A stretch of DNA of 64,000 nucleotides from SMYC01 sp965197495 (GCA_965197495.1 OZ240210.1:6076001-6140000), one strand, 5' to 3'. Counted from the stretch's first letter, positions 17,952 through 27,545 are shown. The notes: generated by a model from the sequence alone, not told the origin. Numbers and translations are program-made.

Positions 17952-19042
17952 GCCGAGCTCATTTGACTCCAGAACTCGGTGTGGCCTTCCATTACCCGGT
18001 GCATCTCGGTACGGCTCGGCTCGAGCGACCACTCGCCGCGCTCGTGGGTCGTTCCGAGCACAACTCCATCGCGCCGCGGGATCATGTAGAGGCCGCCTCC
18101 GACCATGATGTAGTCGAGCTCGGGTTGGGGAAGCAGTACGGTCAGCTGGCCTTTGATGGGGGTAAGGGTCTCGTCGCCGAAGAGATCTCGGGCGCCGAGC
18201 CCGCTGCAATTCATGATGACAGGCTCGTCGAGGGCAAGGACCTCGTCCAGATTCTCGAACGTGCGGAGCACGACGTCACCGCCGGCGATGCGGTAGTCCC
18301 GCAAGAGCGCACGCATGTAGGTCGGCGGCTCGATGAGCATCGTCCAGCTGCGGTGAACGTAGGGCCACGGAAAAGGATGTTCTCCGGGCTCGAGGCTGCT
18401 GCCTTCAGGAAAGAGATCGGCGATTAGATCGCGCCAGCCGGGCTCCGGCGGGTCTTCGGAGACGTCGTAGCGCGGCCGCCACCGAACGCCGTATTCCAGG
18501 CCGACATAGTTCTGGTAGTAGCGATGGGCGAAGCGCGCCGCTCGGACAAATTGCTGGTCGTAAGCTTCGGTCCTCTCGCTCGGGTCGACGGTCGAGCCTG
18601 GGCTCCACCATGCCGCGGACATGTTGGAGGTCGTGTTGGGCGGGATGTCCTTCGAATAGATGGTCACGTCCATCCCGTGTTTTTGCAGAAGCCGTGCGGT
18701 CGAAAGCCCCATTACGCCGCAGCCGATGATCGCGAAGCGGGTCGCGCCTGTCGCGAGCGCTTGCTCCACCGCCAGGTAGGAGGAGCCCCACGAAAGCGAC
18801 ATCCCGCCGCCTCCGTGGCCGTAGTTATGAACGACGGTCTTGCCCTCGATGCTCTCCTTCTCGACCCGGAACCCCGATGGGCGGAAAGGCCTGAGACCGA
18901 CGGTCGTCCGAATGACCCGCTCGGGCGAGACGTCGACTTTCGCGAGCTTAGAGCCGCCAGCGCTCTGGCAGCGCGCGCCGAGCGCTCCGAGCCCCGCGAG
19001 CCCCGCGAGCCCCGCCATCTTCAACCATTCTCTCCGTTCCAT
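17948..19042 (-). CDS. exported D-amino-acid-oxidase-like flavoprotein, circularly permuted
   Basis: 364 residues. The N-terminus MERREWLKMAGLAGLAGLGA resembles a twin-arginine signal. Residues 47-90 carry TVGLRPFRPSGFRVE and VVHNYGHGGGGMSLSWG; in ordinary D-amino-acid oxidases these substrate- and FAD-binding motifs lie at the C-terminus. The FAD dinucleotide motif IIGCGVMGLSTA, normally N-terminal, is at 105-116. AAWWSPG and NCSGLGARDLFGD follow in normal order. The chain ends with EFWSQMSSA, roughly where the GLRP segment would usually come next. The protein is thus a circular permutant of the family. Expected chemistry is FAD-dependent oxidation of D-amino acids or sarcosine-like amines to keto acids. 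It sits between a lipoprotein gene (3-bp gap) and a cytochrome gene (4-bp overlap). Confidence 0.82.
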   Translation of the reverse strand: MERREWLKMAGLAGLAGLGALGARCQSAGGSKLAKVDVSPERVIRTTVGLRPFRPSGFRVEKESIEGKTVVHNYGHGGGGMSLSWGSSYLAVEQALATGATRFAIIGCGVMGLSTARLLQKHGMDVTIYSKDIPPNTTSNMSAAWWSPGSTVDPSERTEAYDQQFVRAARFAHRYYQNYVGLEYGVRWRPRYDVSEDPPEPGWRDLIADLFPEGSSLEPGEHPFPWPYVHRSWTMLIEPPTYMRALLRDYRIAGGDVVLRTFENLDEVLALDEPVIMNCSGLGARDLFGDETLTPIKGQLTVLLPQPELDYIMVGGGLYMIPRRDGVVLGTTHERGEWSLEPSRTEMHRVMEGHTEFWSQMSSA

Positions 19043-21054
19043 GGCTCACTCCTTCCAGAGACCGTCGAGCTCTTCGTAGCTCAACGTCAACTCGGTGGCC
19101 CCCAAGGCGTAAGGGGCGACTTCATAGGCATTGTAATAGAAACTGAGACCGTCTTTCTCGACCGCGAAGTTGTCGGGAAGGGTGAAGGTTCCGTTCTCGG
19201 AAAAGCTGAAACCTGCATCGGCGAGGGTCATGCCCTCTTCGATCGCGCGCACTTCGCGGAATCGGGCCTCCGCTAGCAGGAGGAGCTTCGCTTCGTAGCT
19301 GCTCACGAACAAGTCGGCAAGCTCGACGCGCTCACCCGTCCGCGGGTTGAAGTTCTCGAACGCGATCGTGACGTTGCCGTGGGCTCCGCCCATGAACGAG
19401 CGCGACGCGAAGCTGACACACAAAATATCGGGCGCGTTGTTCACGGCGAAGGCTTTGCGTTCGAGAAACCAAGGGAGCTCGTAGCTCGCCACCTGTCGCC
19501 GCATCTCCGCGTAGCTTGCGAAGAATTCGTCGATGAGCTCTTTGGCCGTGTCGCCCGCGCCGTCGGGCTGGGGCGGCTCGGTGATGAACCCGTGGACGGC
19601 CTCCGTGATCGCGTCGACGGCGACGCCGTCTGCGGCATCGGTGATCATGAGGAAGTCGAGCCGTAAATAGGTGCAGCCTTCCGCCCCTGCGGTGCATCCG
19701 TCGAGCGTTTGCTCGATCGTCTTCATTTGGAACACGTAGCTCGTCGGTGGTGGCGACGGTGGCGAAGGATTTTCTTCGGAAAGGTCTACGCGGCACCCGC
19801 CCAGGAGCAACAACACCGCAAATAATTGTGCCTCTCCTGCCATTTCAGTGGATCCTCTCGAGGGTGAGACCGCCACAGTTTAGGTAGACGAGACTGATGA
19901 GAGCTTCGGCAGAGTGGAGTCCAAAGCTGCGGTGGCTCAGCAGCCGGATTTTGTTGTTCATTCCTTCGAGTCGACCGTTGCTGAGTCTCCACGTGACCCA
20001 TGCGATGACGCCATCGAAGTGGCTGCGGATCATCTTCGCCGCGCGTTTGACGGGCTCTATCCTCGAGCTCATAGCGCGCCGCAGCCATCCTCGGAGAAAC
20101 TTCTTGGCCCATGTCTCGGTTTTGTAGGTGTAGAGGTCCATGAAGTCGTCGCGCAGAAGCATGGCGCGGTAGAGGCGACGATTAGCTCGCACCTGCTCGC
20201 GGAGCACCCGTTTGTCTTTCGCGCTGCGGTTGTGTTTGGCCTTGAGAAGGGGAAACTTGGTGTTCTTGAGGTTGCGTCGGGCAGTCCCTTTGAGCTCGCG
20301 CACCAGCTCGCGCCGGGTCTTATCCACGGCCTCGTTCAGATGCTTGACGATGTGGAAGCGGTCAAAGATCACCCGTGCCTGAGGAGCCTTTTTGCCGACG
20401 ACAGTTATGTACGGCTCCCACATGTCCATGCTGACCGCTTCGAGCTCCGCGGCTCTTTGTGGTCCGAGCTTGCGGAAAAACCGCAGCAGCGTCTTGGCCT
20501 TGCGCTCCTTTCCCGCCCAGACGACCCGGCCGCTGAGATGGTCTATTACCACTGTTAAGTACTTGTGGCGTTTGCGGTAGCTGATCTCGTCCATCCCAAT
20601 CACCCGCAATCCATCGAGCTCGCGCCGCTCATCCCGCTGCTCGGCAACCACTCGCTGGATGATCCGTCGCACCGAACGCCACGTCACTCGGAAATAGTTC
20701 GCTACGGCGCTGACGTCCGTCCTCTGTGCCAGCCACGCTACCTCTTGTTCGAAGCTTTTGGTAAAGCGGCTTCCCTTGTCGGCCCAAGGCACCTTTTCTC
20801 TGACCACTCCACACCGCCGACATACCACTCGTCGGATCGAGTAGCGAAGATAGGTCCGGACTCCGAACAGGTCCAAGTGCCGCCAGTAGCGATTGTAGCG
20901 ATCTTTGTTCTTGCGGACCTTTCGTCCGCAAATCCCGCACAGAGGCTTCCTCCTCCGTGGTACTACATCCACCACCACTCTGGCTTTGTCCGCCTGGAAG
21001 TGGAAACCTCGGACCGGTACGTGTCAACAACTTTGAGACACTCGCGAGCTGCAT

Positions 21055-22257
21055 TTAGTGAGCCTCGATTAGCGTCGGGAGGCTCGTGGCGCCGGTGCGG
21101 TCCACATCTGCATCGATCGAGATCTCGTTTCGTGGAGCAGAAAAAGGGGGTACCCCAGGTATGGACGCCGCCGCGAGAGTGGCTTGTGCGGCATTCAGGA
21201 GCGTCGTTTTCTCCGTCGGCGGGTTGATCCAAGCCTGAGGAGGCAAAACGGGAGGTTGTGGCGTTCCGCGAACGAAGCGTTCGGGATGAGTCCGATGAGC
21301 TTCGAGAAGGATCTGGCGCCGAGCGGTGGTGAGCTGTTCGGCGCGACCATAGTGAACGTCGGCCGGCGTCATGAAGCCGATTCCTGAGTGCCGGTGCTCG
21401 TAGTTGTAGTAGTCGAAGAAACCGCCGCAGAACAGCCGGCCGTCTTCGGCGGAACCAAAACGGCTCGGAAACTGAGGACAGTACTTCATCGTCTTGAACT
21501 GGGACTCGGAGTAGGGATTGTCGTTCGAGACGTAAGGTCTGGAGTGGGTCTTGGTAACTCCGAGGTCAGCCAGGAGCAGAGCCACGGGCTTGCTTCTCAT
21601 CGAGCTGCCACGGTCCGCGTGAAGGGTGAGCTGGTCGGGTTCAATGTCCTGCTTGCGACAGCTCTCGGCGATGAGGCGTTGCGCGAGCGCCGCACTTTCT
21701 CGGTGAGCCAGCATCCAGCCAACCACGTAGCGGGAGAAGATGTCGAGGATGACGTAGAGGTAGTAGTAGGTCCACTTGACGGGGCCACGAAGCTTCGTAA
21801 TATCCCACGACCAAACCTGGTTGGGCGCTTCGGCCAGCAGCTCCGGCTTCGTGTAGTTCGGATGGCGCCGTTGGTTCCGGCGCTCTCGGACCTCGCCGTG
21901 CTCCTCCAAAATCCGATACATCGTGCGAATCGAGCAGAGGTAGGTTCCCTCGTCCAGAAGCGTGGCCCACACCTGGGCGGGCGCCTTGTCGACGAACCGC
22001 TCACAGTGCGAGGCCCCGAGGACTTCCTCGCGCTCAGTCTCGTCGAGGGCTCGGTGCGGCCGAGGACGCCGCTTCGGTTCGGGCGTCACCTGGCGCCTGC
22101 GATACAGCGTGGAACGAGCCACACCCAGAGCCTCGCAGGCTTCCGTCGTCTGCCCAATCTGCCCCGCCAGCTCCTCGGCCGCCACCATCAGTCGTTCTCG
22201 TAGCTGTCGAGTGGATTCAGGGGGATCCCCAGTAATTCGGAGGTTTTTTTTTGGTCT
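21055..22257 (-). CDS. IS3-family transposase OrfB (integrase core)
   Basis: Blocks ACEALGVARSTLYRRR, APAQVWATLLDEGTYLCS, PNQVWSWDITKLRGP (first catalytic Asp), LHADRGSSMRSKPVA and SNDNPYSESQFKTMKY (last catalytic Glu) define an rve-type DDE transposase. A run of nine A residues on the coding strand (complement of 22244-22252) lies in the overlap with OrfA, the usual site of a programmed -1 frameshift making the OrfAB fusion. I placed the OrfB start at that run. The C-terminus has an extra 60-residue tail. Apparently intact. Confidence 0.85.
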   Translation of the reverse strand, partial: RPKKNLRITGDPPESTRQLRERLMVAAEELAGQIGQTTEACEALGVARSTLYRRRQVTPEPKRRPRPHRALDETEREEVLGASHCERFVDKAPAQVWATLLDEGTYLCSIRTMYRILEEHGEVRERRNQRRHPNYTKPELLAEAPNQVWSWDITKLRGPVKWTYYYLYVILDIFSRYVVGWMLAHRESAALAQRLIAESCRKQDIEPDQLTLHADRGSSMRSKPVALLLADLGVTKTHSRPYVSNDNPYSESQFKTMKYCPQFPSRFGSAEDGRLFCGGFFDYYNYEHRHSGIGFMTPADVHYGRAEQLTTARRQILLEAHRTHPERFVRGTPQPPVLPPQAWINPPTEKTTLLNAAQATLAAASIPGVPPFSAPRNEISIDADVDRTGATSLPTLIEAH

Positions 22258-22654
22258 CCAACATCGTCTCCACCCGAGCCAGGCGACGTTGGAGCCGGGC
22301 GTTCTCGCGCTCGAGCTCCCTGACCCGTGGATCCTCGGCCTTTGCCTTCCGGCCTCGCTTTCTCGAGGCCAACCCCGCTTTGGCGACCTCGTCACGTTGG
22401 CGGCGCCAACTCGATAAATGCGACGAGTACAGGCCCTCTCGACGCAGAAGAGCAGCAACGTCACCGTCACCCTTGCAGGCATCGGCCTCACGCACTATCC
22501 GCAGCTTGTACTCCGCGGTAAAGCGTCGACGCTTCGCTTGCTCGCTCACTTCGGGATCCGGGACCCCCGCCGCATCGCGGCCGGCGGGATCTCCAGTCGC
22601 CCTACGGGCTCCCTCCGATCCCGCCGAGGTCTCTCTCTCAATCAACATACTCAT
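22217..22654 (-). CDS. IS3-family OrfA (helix-turn-helix)
   Basis: 145 residues from ATG 22654. The central part KRRRFTAEYKLRIVREADAC, then VAALLRREGLYSSHLSSWRRQ, is the HTH_Tnp_1 DNA-binding domain. A coiled coil (DPRVRELERENARLQRRLAR) follows, as is normal for IS3 OrfA. The A-rich slippery run lies at the end of this coil. GGAGGAT lies 10-16 nt upstream of the start. Confidence 0.85.
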   Translation of the reverse strand: MSMLIERETSAGSEGARRATGDPAGRDAAGVPDPEVSEQAKRRRFTAEYKLRIVREADACKGDGDVAALLRREGLYSSHLSSWRRQRDEVAKAGLASRKRGRKAKAEDPRVRELERENARLQRRLARVETMLETKKKPPNYWGSP

Positions 22655-22773
22655 GCATTGATCCTCCTCCGCCCTCTACACTAATTTCAAGGGGCGAAGT
22701 GTCTCAGCGATGTTGGCACAGAGGGGACCCACAGGCCTTGCAATCCGATGAGCTTGTTGACTAACGTAGTAAC

Positions 22774-23262
22774 GCGCATCGCGGGAACGCTCTTTTCTCT
22801 TTCGGAAAAAAAGATTCTAGCGTTCTCGCCGATGCGCATCTACACATGGCCTACCCTCTCAACCCACGAGCCTCACCAAATGCCACTGCCCCTCAGCGGG
22901 AGACGAGGCTGTGGGAAACGCCCCCACGGTTCTGGTTGTTCAGACCTTGCTCACGACTGAGTTCTCTTCGAAGCCTGGAAGGGCGTTTTCCATAGCCTCC
23001 ACTAATCGAGCCCCCCCTTCCTTATTCCATATGAATTAATCTTTCTTGTATATATATCAGGAGGGGCCTGTGGGCGCTCGTGGGAAACGCGAAGCGTTTT
23101 CCAAGCGATTGTGGAAAACGCCGCTCCACGTTTGTACGTGCTCACAACCTTTCCCTAAACGCCTCTCTCGCCCGGAGTTTCCGGCGTTTTCCACAATCGC
23201 GGCAGCGTCCATAGGCCATGCCCTCCAACACAAATCAGATCCCCCGAAACGACAGGAGAACC
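22774..23262 (-). other. ISL3 copy 2 leader with start hairpin and GGAAAACGC repeats
   Basis: Same layout as copy 1: hairpin over the transposase start, then about 420 bp of conserved non-coding DNA with repeated GGAAAACGC/GCGTTTTCC motifs up to the terminal repeat ending GGAGAACC on the reverse side. No gene is seen. Confidence 0.5.
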
Positions 23263-23574
23263 ATAATTGTTTGGTCACGGGTGGTTAGTATACTCTTCCT
23301 CCATGGGCGCTCGACGTGACGGGCTACGCTATGCTTTATGAAATCGTGAACGTTTGCCGCTCGTGACTCCTTGGATGGCGCAGAAGTGGACGAGACAGAC
23401 GAAGCTCAGAACGGTGAGCGCAGCGGGCTCGAACCGTGTCGCTCGTCGTGCGGATTCGGTCTGTTCGGGTGCGAACGAGCGATGGCTGTCATCCACCCAA
23501 AAGCGGCGCGCGCTGGGGGCAGCCGTCGAGTTAGCGTGCGGGCGCGCCGACGCTGAGTGGAGGCGCTCGAAAAC

Positions 23575-24021
23575 TCAGCAACTCCCGTCGAAGTCCGGGT
23601 GCTCCCAATCGTCCCAGCACGGATGGCCAATGAGAGCCAAGCTGGCATGGCCGAGCTCATGGGCCACGCATCCCGACTGCCACTTATCATCGCCGACGTG
23701 AATCTCCTGAGTTCCGCGGGAAAAAGTGCACGTTTCCAGAAACTCGTGAGGCACTTCCACGAATCGGACCGCACGATGGACGTCTCCCATCGCCGGCATG
23801 GTCGGAGCTCTGTGCCCAATTGTTTTGAACCAGGCTGGCCATCGCCGCTCGAGCTGTTGCCAATGCACACTGAACTCTGCTTCGGAGTGCTCGATCTCTT
23901 TTGTCGACCCGGTTGGACCCTCTAGTCCACAGCCTTCCAACAGAGGCAAAAGCACGACCGCGGTGAGCCGGAGCCATCGTCCCGCATGCTGACCGTGAAA
24001 TCCCCCCAGATTCACTCCCAA
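23575..24021 (-). CDS. putative lipoprotein zinc metallopeptidase
   Basis: 148 residues with an N-terminal hydrophobic segment and lipobox (RLTAVVLLPLLEGCG), so probably a membrane-attached lipoprotein. Near the C-terminus CVAHELGHASLALIGHPC has the HEXXH zinc signature (HELGH), preceded by GTQEIHVGDDKWQ, as in small bacterial metallopeptidases that carry the site near the end. I do not recognise a named family. The first ATG may be slightly upstream of the real start. The 290 bp between this gene and the lipoprotein start at 23278 contain no gene I can support. Confidence 0.6.
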   Translation of the reverse strand: MGVNLGGFHGQHAGRWLRLTAVVLLPLLEGCGLEGPTGSTKEIEHSEAEFSVHWQQLERRWPAWFKTIGHRAPTMPAMGDVHRAVRFVEVPHEFLETCTFSRGTQEIHVGDDKWQSGCVAHELGHASLALIGHPCWDDWEHPDFDGSC

Positions 24022-24150
24022 GACCGGCCCCCGTGTTCGCTCGGGTGTTTCTCGACCCGCTTTCAGAAACGGATGCCGTTTCTATCTCAAGAAGCCCGAT
24101 CTTGTCAAGGCCGTCGTTCGGGAAGAAAAAGGGTTCCGTAGTTTGGAGCG

Positions 24151-24627
24151 CTACCAAAGCCCGAGCATCTTCATCATGAGCACCATTTGGCCCAGGTGGT
24201 AGGCGTTGTGATCCGCAATGAGCATCGCTTCGCGGAGAATCGTTTGCCCGTCCCCGTGCGAGATTCTCGCGCGGAGGTCGATTCCGGGGTCGAGCACGAT
24301 GGCTTTCATGGCCGCGAGATCACGCCGGAAAGAGACAATGCTTTGCTCCCATGCATCCGCGTCTTTCGGCGCCGCATCGCCAGGCCAATAGCCTTTCGGG
24401 AACTCAGGCGACTGGTGGTCAGCGTTGCGGCTGAACTCGACGATGTCCTCCTGGGCGATGCGGAGATGCTCGAAGACCTCCCACAAAGTCCAGGGCGCGC
24501 CCTCCGGTTTTTTCGAAACGTCGCCGAGGGACAGCTTGCCGATAGCCGTGTCCGCGTCCACGTGGGCGCCGCGGCCATCCAGGAGACGCGCGAGCTGTTC
24601 ACGCAAGATCCGGTCACGATCCGTCAT
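24151..24627 (-). CDS. DinB-family protein
   Basis: 158 residues predicted as the DinB four-helix bundle. The histidines of the metal site are visible in TLWEVFEHLRIAQED and ADHNAYHLGQMVLMM. Such proteins include metal-dependent thiol S-transferases and damage-induced proteins of unknown reaction. Nothing in the neighbourhood shows the substrate. The gene is intact and lies downstream of the kinase pseudogene on the same strand (35-bp gap). Confidence 0.85.
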   Translation of the reverse strand: MTDRDRILREQLARLLDGRGAHVDADTAIGKLSLGDVSKKPEGAPWTLWEVFEHLRIAQEDIVEFSRNADHQSPEFPKGYWPGDAAPKDADAWEQSIVSFRRDLAAMKAIVLDPGIDLRARISHGDGQTILREAMLIADHNAYHLGQMVLMMKMLGLW

Positions 24628-24662
24628 AGATGCCCGAACCGTGCCTGCTTACGCCACGGCCT

Positions 24663-26076
24663 CTACGGTTCGAGCCCCATGTTGTTCCGGAGCTCGACGA
24701 GACGCGGCTCGGAACGCCAGGGGTCGTAGACGGGGTGGGTCAATGTGATTGGGAGGTTTGGGACACGGTTCTTGAACGCTTCCTCGAGCTGATCGAGGGA
24801 TTGCTCCATGTCACCGGCGCGCGCGTATAAGAGGCTCAATTGGGCGCCGGTGAACTGATTCTCGGGAGCCCGTCGAGCCACTCTACCGCCTCCGCCGCCT
24901 TCCCCTGGGCCACGAGCGTGAAGACCATTCGCTGTCCCTCGTCGAGATGCTCCGTTTCGGCCAGCGCCTCCTCGCGCATCCCGTTATCCCAGTGCACGTT
25001 GGCCAGAAACACGTGGACGCGCGTAAAATCAGGATCGAGCTCGAGGGTCTTTCGAAACTGTTCAATGGATTCTTCGTATCGCCTCGCTAGGTGGAGCCGA
25101 AACCCGAGCTCGCGTGAGAGGATACCTGATAGGCCACCAAGCCCCCAGCGCAAGGCCTTGTTCCCCGATGTCGCGGCTTCCTCGGGAACGACGACCGGCG
25201 GAATCCGGGTGCTGCTGTCCGTATCGCGCTTCATCCGCTTGAGCTCCACCATCAAGTCCTTGGCGGTCTGGAACCGGTGGTCTCTGTCTTTTTCGAGAGA
25301 CTTCAGGATGAGGAGCTCGAGACCTTCAGGCAGATTGGGGTTGTGGGTTCGTGGTGGTCGGGCTCCGAGGTTCAAGATCGCGTCGTAGATGAGTCCGGAC
25401 GTCCCTGGAACGGGATGGTGCCCGTTGCCATCTCATAAAGCACGATGCCGAGAGAGAAGATGTCGGTGCGTCCGTCGACAGCCTCGCCCCGTACCTGTTC
25501 CGGCGACATATAGATGACCGTGCCCGGCGTTCCGTTGCTCGATGTGAGGCGGCCCGAATAAGTATCGACTTGACTGTTCGAGAGCGCTTCCATCGCGACT
25601 CTCTTGGCGACGCCGAAATCGAGAATCTTGACGTGGCCATCGGGTGTCACGATGATATTCGACGTCTTGATGTCCCGATGCACGATGCCCTTTTTGTGAG
25701 CGGCCTCCAAGGCATCGGTGAGCTCGACACCGAGCTCGAGAATGTGAGGGACACGTAGAGGTCCCGCGAAGAGCTTCTCCGCTAGTGTGACGCCTTCGAT
25801 GTACTCCATCGCGATGAACGCTCTGCCGTTGACTTCGCCGATTTCGTAGATCTTGCAGATATAGGGATGATCGAGAGCGGCCACAGATTTGGCTTCTGTC
25901 AAGAAGCGCTCGCGCGCCTCCGGGTTCTCCTCCAGCGACTCGGGCAGGAACTTGAGAGCCACCTTTCGGTGAAGCGCGGTGTCTTCTGCAAGGAAGACGC
26001 GGCCCATGCCCCCTTTGCCGAGAGGTTCGAGAAGCTTGAACTGATTCCAATTTTCACCAGCGGCAGGCATGCTCAA
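24663..26076 (-). pseudogene. Ser/Thr kinase-TPR protein with two frameshifts and an internal loss
   Basis: From ATG 26076: FKLLEPLGKGGMGRVFLAED, VALKFLPESL, HRDIKTSNIIV, KILDFGVAK and YMSPEQVRGEAVDGRTDIFS give a complete PknB-type catalytic core. The frame is lost near 25390, where GTSGLIYDAIL should follow. The second part (to 24836) holds kinase end sequence NLPEGLELLILKSLEKDRDH, then jumps soon after GNKALRWGLGG to TPR sequence LHLARRYEESIEQFRKTLEL. A further frameshift near 24880 leads to the last TPR part (ENQFTGAQLSLLYARAGDM). The membrane and early TPR region is missing. It lies downstream of pspC and is the fourth decayed kinase in the window. Confidence 0.85.
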
Positions 26077-26179
26077 CTCTCCCCGAAGCAGTCAGTTCCT
26101 CGCAGAACGATAACGCAACCTCGCCGCTTATACCAGAGAGATTCTGTACGACGTGGGGAGGTGAGCGTGCGGGGCCGAG

Positions 26180-26521
26180 TTACTCTTCCGGAAGACGCGG
26201 GACAGGCGGGACAGGCGGGACAGGCTCGCTCGGCGGTTCGTCTGTTTTGGCCGCCGGCATGATCACCCAGAGCGCCAAATAGATGAGAAGCCCCCAACCC
26301 CCGATGAAAGCGCCGATCACAAAGGCTATCCGAAGCGCGGTCACCGACAGGCCGAACTGAGCTTCCAGGCCGGCGCACACCCCGCCGAGAATCTTGTTCT
26401 CGAGATCCCGATACCACTCGCCCGCGGCCTTGTGCGGCTCGAGCATGCTGCCGCAGTAGCGGCACTTGATCGCGGCTTCCTTGATCTCTTCCGCGCAGTA
26501 TCGGCAAGTCTTTGTGCTCAT
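26180..26521 (-). CDS. PspC-domain protein with zinc ribbon (1)
   Basis: 113 residues from ATG 26521, which overlaps the stop of the anti-sigma gene (ATGA). The N-terminus TKTCRYCAEEIKEAAIKCRY, with a second CGS pair, is a zinc ribbon (C-x2-C, C-x2-C). The PspC domain follows (NKILGGVCAGLEAQFGLSV) with one hydrophobic hairpin (IGAFIGGWGLLIYLALWVIM). PspC proteins are membrane-stress sensors. The tail has a Pro-Val repeat. It is the last gene of a four-gene, overlap-coupled operon with a sigma factor. Confidence 0.85.
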   Translation of the reverse strand: MSTKTCRYCAEEIKEAAIKCRYCGSMLEPHKAAGEWYRDLENKILGGVCAGLEAQFGLSVTALRIAFVIGAFIGGWGLLIYLALWVIMPAAKTDEPPSEPVPPVPPVPRLPEE

Positions 26522-26949
26522 GCAGTCCTCGCTCGTAGTTTCTGGCCCCAGCTCGCGAGCAAGGGGAGTGAGCCATAAGCCAGGGAGAGAGCGAGCAGCA
26601 GCGACGTCGCGACGAGCGTGGCGCCGGCCGCGGCGGCCTCCATGGGAACGATACGGGTCAAGGTCATGTAGACGGACCAGACGAGGGCGCCGTTGAGACC
26701 GAGAATGACCGGGAGCGAGACCGCTCCGGCGAGACTCAAGCGCCAAAAGAGTGAACGGCGAAGCGCCGCTCGCGACGCGAGCATGGGCTGGAGCCGCGCC
26801 ATTGTCATTGCGAGCAAGCCGGCGGGCGGCTCTAGCGCGCCTACCATCGCCTTGAAAGAACTGCAATCTCGGCAGCTTGCGACATGCTCGTTCGAGAAGG
26901 TGTCGCCGGCCGTAAGCGCTTCCTGGTTGTGCTGGCATTCGGGGTTCAT
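26518..26949 (-). CDS. anti-sigma-factor-like membrane protein
   Basis: 143 residues from ATG 26949. The N-terminus has HNQEALTAG, then HVASCRDCSSFKAMV, a short zinc-finger-like anti-sigma motif (H-x3-C-x2-C). Two or three membrane segments follow (SLAGAVSLPVILGLNGALVW and AAAAGATLVATSLLLALSLA). It overlaps the sigma gene by ATGA and the downstream pspC by ATGA, so all are coupled. It likely holds the ECF sigma factor inactive at the membrane. Confidence 0.75.
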   Translation of the reverse strand: MNPECQHNQEALTAGDTFSNEHVASCRDCSSFKAMVGALEPPAGLLAMTMARLQPMLASRAALRRSLFWRLSLAGAVSLPVILGLNGALVWSVYMTLTRIVPMEAAAAGATLVATSLLLALSLAYGSLPLLASWGQKLRARTA

Positions 26950-27545
26950 GGTGTCTCTCCTGATGTCATGAGGTCTCGCATCTTGCGAACGGCGTGGTGC
27001 AGCCGGCTCTTGACGGTCCCACGGGGGATGTTCGCTGCGGCCGCGATCTCGCGCTCCTCCAGACCTTCGAAGTAGCGAAGCTCGAGGACCTCGCGATGAT
27101 TCTCGGGGAGCTTTTCCATCGCGCGCTCGATATCCACCCGCCGCGACCATTGATCTTCCGCGGACGGCTGTGGCGGTTCGGGTAAATCCTCAGCGGCCCG
27201 AAGCTCCGGGGTCGCGTGGTGGGCGCGACGCTTTGCCCTGTCCCGCGCCAGATTGACGGCGATAGCGAAGATCCATGGCTTGAACCGTCTCGACGTGTCG
27301 AAGCGCGATCCGGCGCCGAGAACGCGAACGAAGGTTTCCTGGAAGAGCTCTTCCGCGTCCGCGGGATTGCGCGTGGACCGGAGGAGCGTTCCGTAGAGAG
27401 GCCGGTGGTAGCGCTCGAGTAGAGCGCGAGCCGCTTGGTCGTCCCCGCTGAACATCCGCTCGGCGAGCTGCTCGTCCGTCGCACTCAGGAGGCTCCCTCC
27501 CTTGGCTCCTCCGACCCGTTCGGAGGAGGAGATGCGCGAAACCAC
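26946..27545 (-). CDS. ECF RNA polymerase sigma factor
   Basis: 199 residues. Region 2 is AARALLERYHRPLYGTLLRS, then DAEELFQETFVRVL and RFKPWIFAIAVNLARDRAKR. Region 4 is LPENHREVLELRYFEGLEER, then EIAAAANIPRGTVKSRLHHA. It directs RNA polymerase to stress promoters. The only ATG (27545) lies inside the upstream pspC gene, overlapping it by 61 bp; the real start may be a non-ATG codon near 27488, next to the pspC stop. It overlaps the anti-sigma gene by 4 bp. Confidence 0.88.
   Translation of the reverse strand: MVSRISSSERVGGAKGGSLLSATDEQLAERMFSGDDQAARALLERYHRPLYGTLLRSTRNPADAEELFQETFVRVLGAGSRFDTSRRFKPWIFAIAVNLARDRAKRRAHHATPELRAAEDLPEPPQPSAEDQWSRRVDIERAMEKLPENHREVLELRYFEGLEEREIAAAANIPRGTVKSRLHHAVRKMRDLMTSGETP

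Larger units (their letters stand above)
21016..22724 (-). mobile_element. IS3-family insertion sequence
   Basis: Flanked by GGACC on both sides (21011-21015 and 22725-22729), a 5-bp duplication of the ISL3 target. Its imperfect terminal repeats include TGTCAACA/TGCCAACA and TGAGACACT. It carries overlapping orfA and orfB. About 1.7 kb, a little longer than typical IS3 members. Confidence 0.88.
19845..22779 (-). pseudogene. ISL3 transposase, copy 2, interrupted by IS3
   Basis: The N-terminal codons (MRVTTLVNKLIGLQGLWVRG, from ATG 22779) are separated from the rest (from about 21015, MVVDVVPRRRKPLCGICGRK to LTLERIH at 19845) by the IS3-family element. The C-terminal part includes all DDE-domain blocks. 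A shortened protein from the internal GTG at 20978 would lack only the first 35 or so residues and could interfere with intact transposase, but no intact copy is present in this window. Confidence 0.9.
19830..23262 (-). mobile_element. ISL3-family insertion sequence, copy 2, carrying a nested IS3 element
   Basis: Bounded by a perfect 8-bp target duplication ATAATTGT (19822-19829 and 23263-23270), as expected for ISL3. Without the nested IS3 element and its duplication it is 1719 bp. The transposase reads without the 5-bp deletion seen in copy 1 but is cut after about 30 residues by IS3. Confidence 0.95.
19046..23278 (-). pseudogene. DUF3298-type lipoprotein gene split by ISL3 copy 2
   Basis: The 3' part (19046-19829) encodes a lipoprotein of the RsiV/PdaC-like DUF3298 family. 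It has lipobox LLGGC, CTAGAEGCTYLRLDFLMI, NFNPRTGERVELADLF and the terminal AYEVAPYALGATELTLSYEE. The 5' end lies beyond the inserted element: removing ISL3 and one copy of the 8-bp duplication ATAATTGT gives GTG (23278) then TKQLFAVLLLLGGC. The gene is therefore interrupted after four codons. The intact protein would be a periplasmic lipoprotein of unknown ligand. It is the first gene of the operon with the oxidase and cytochrome, so the insertion may also block or alter their expression. Confidence 0.85.
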
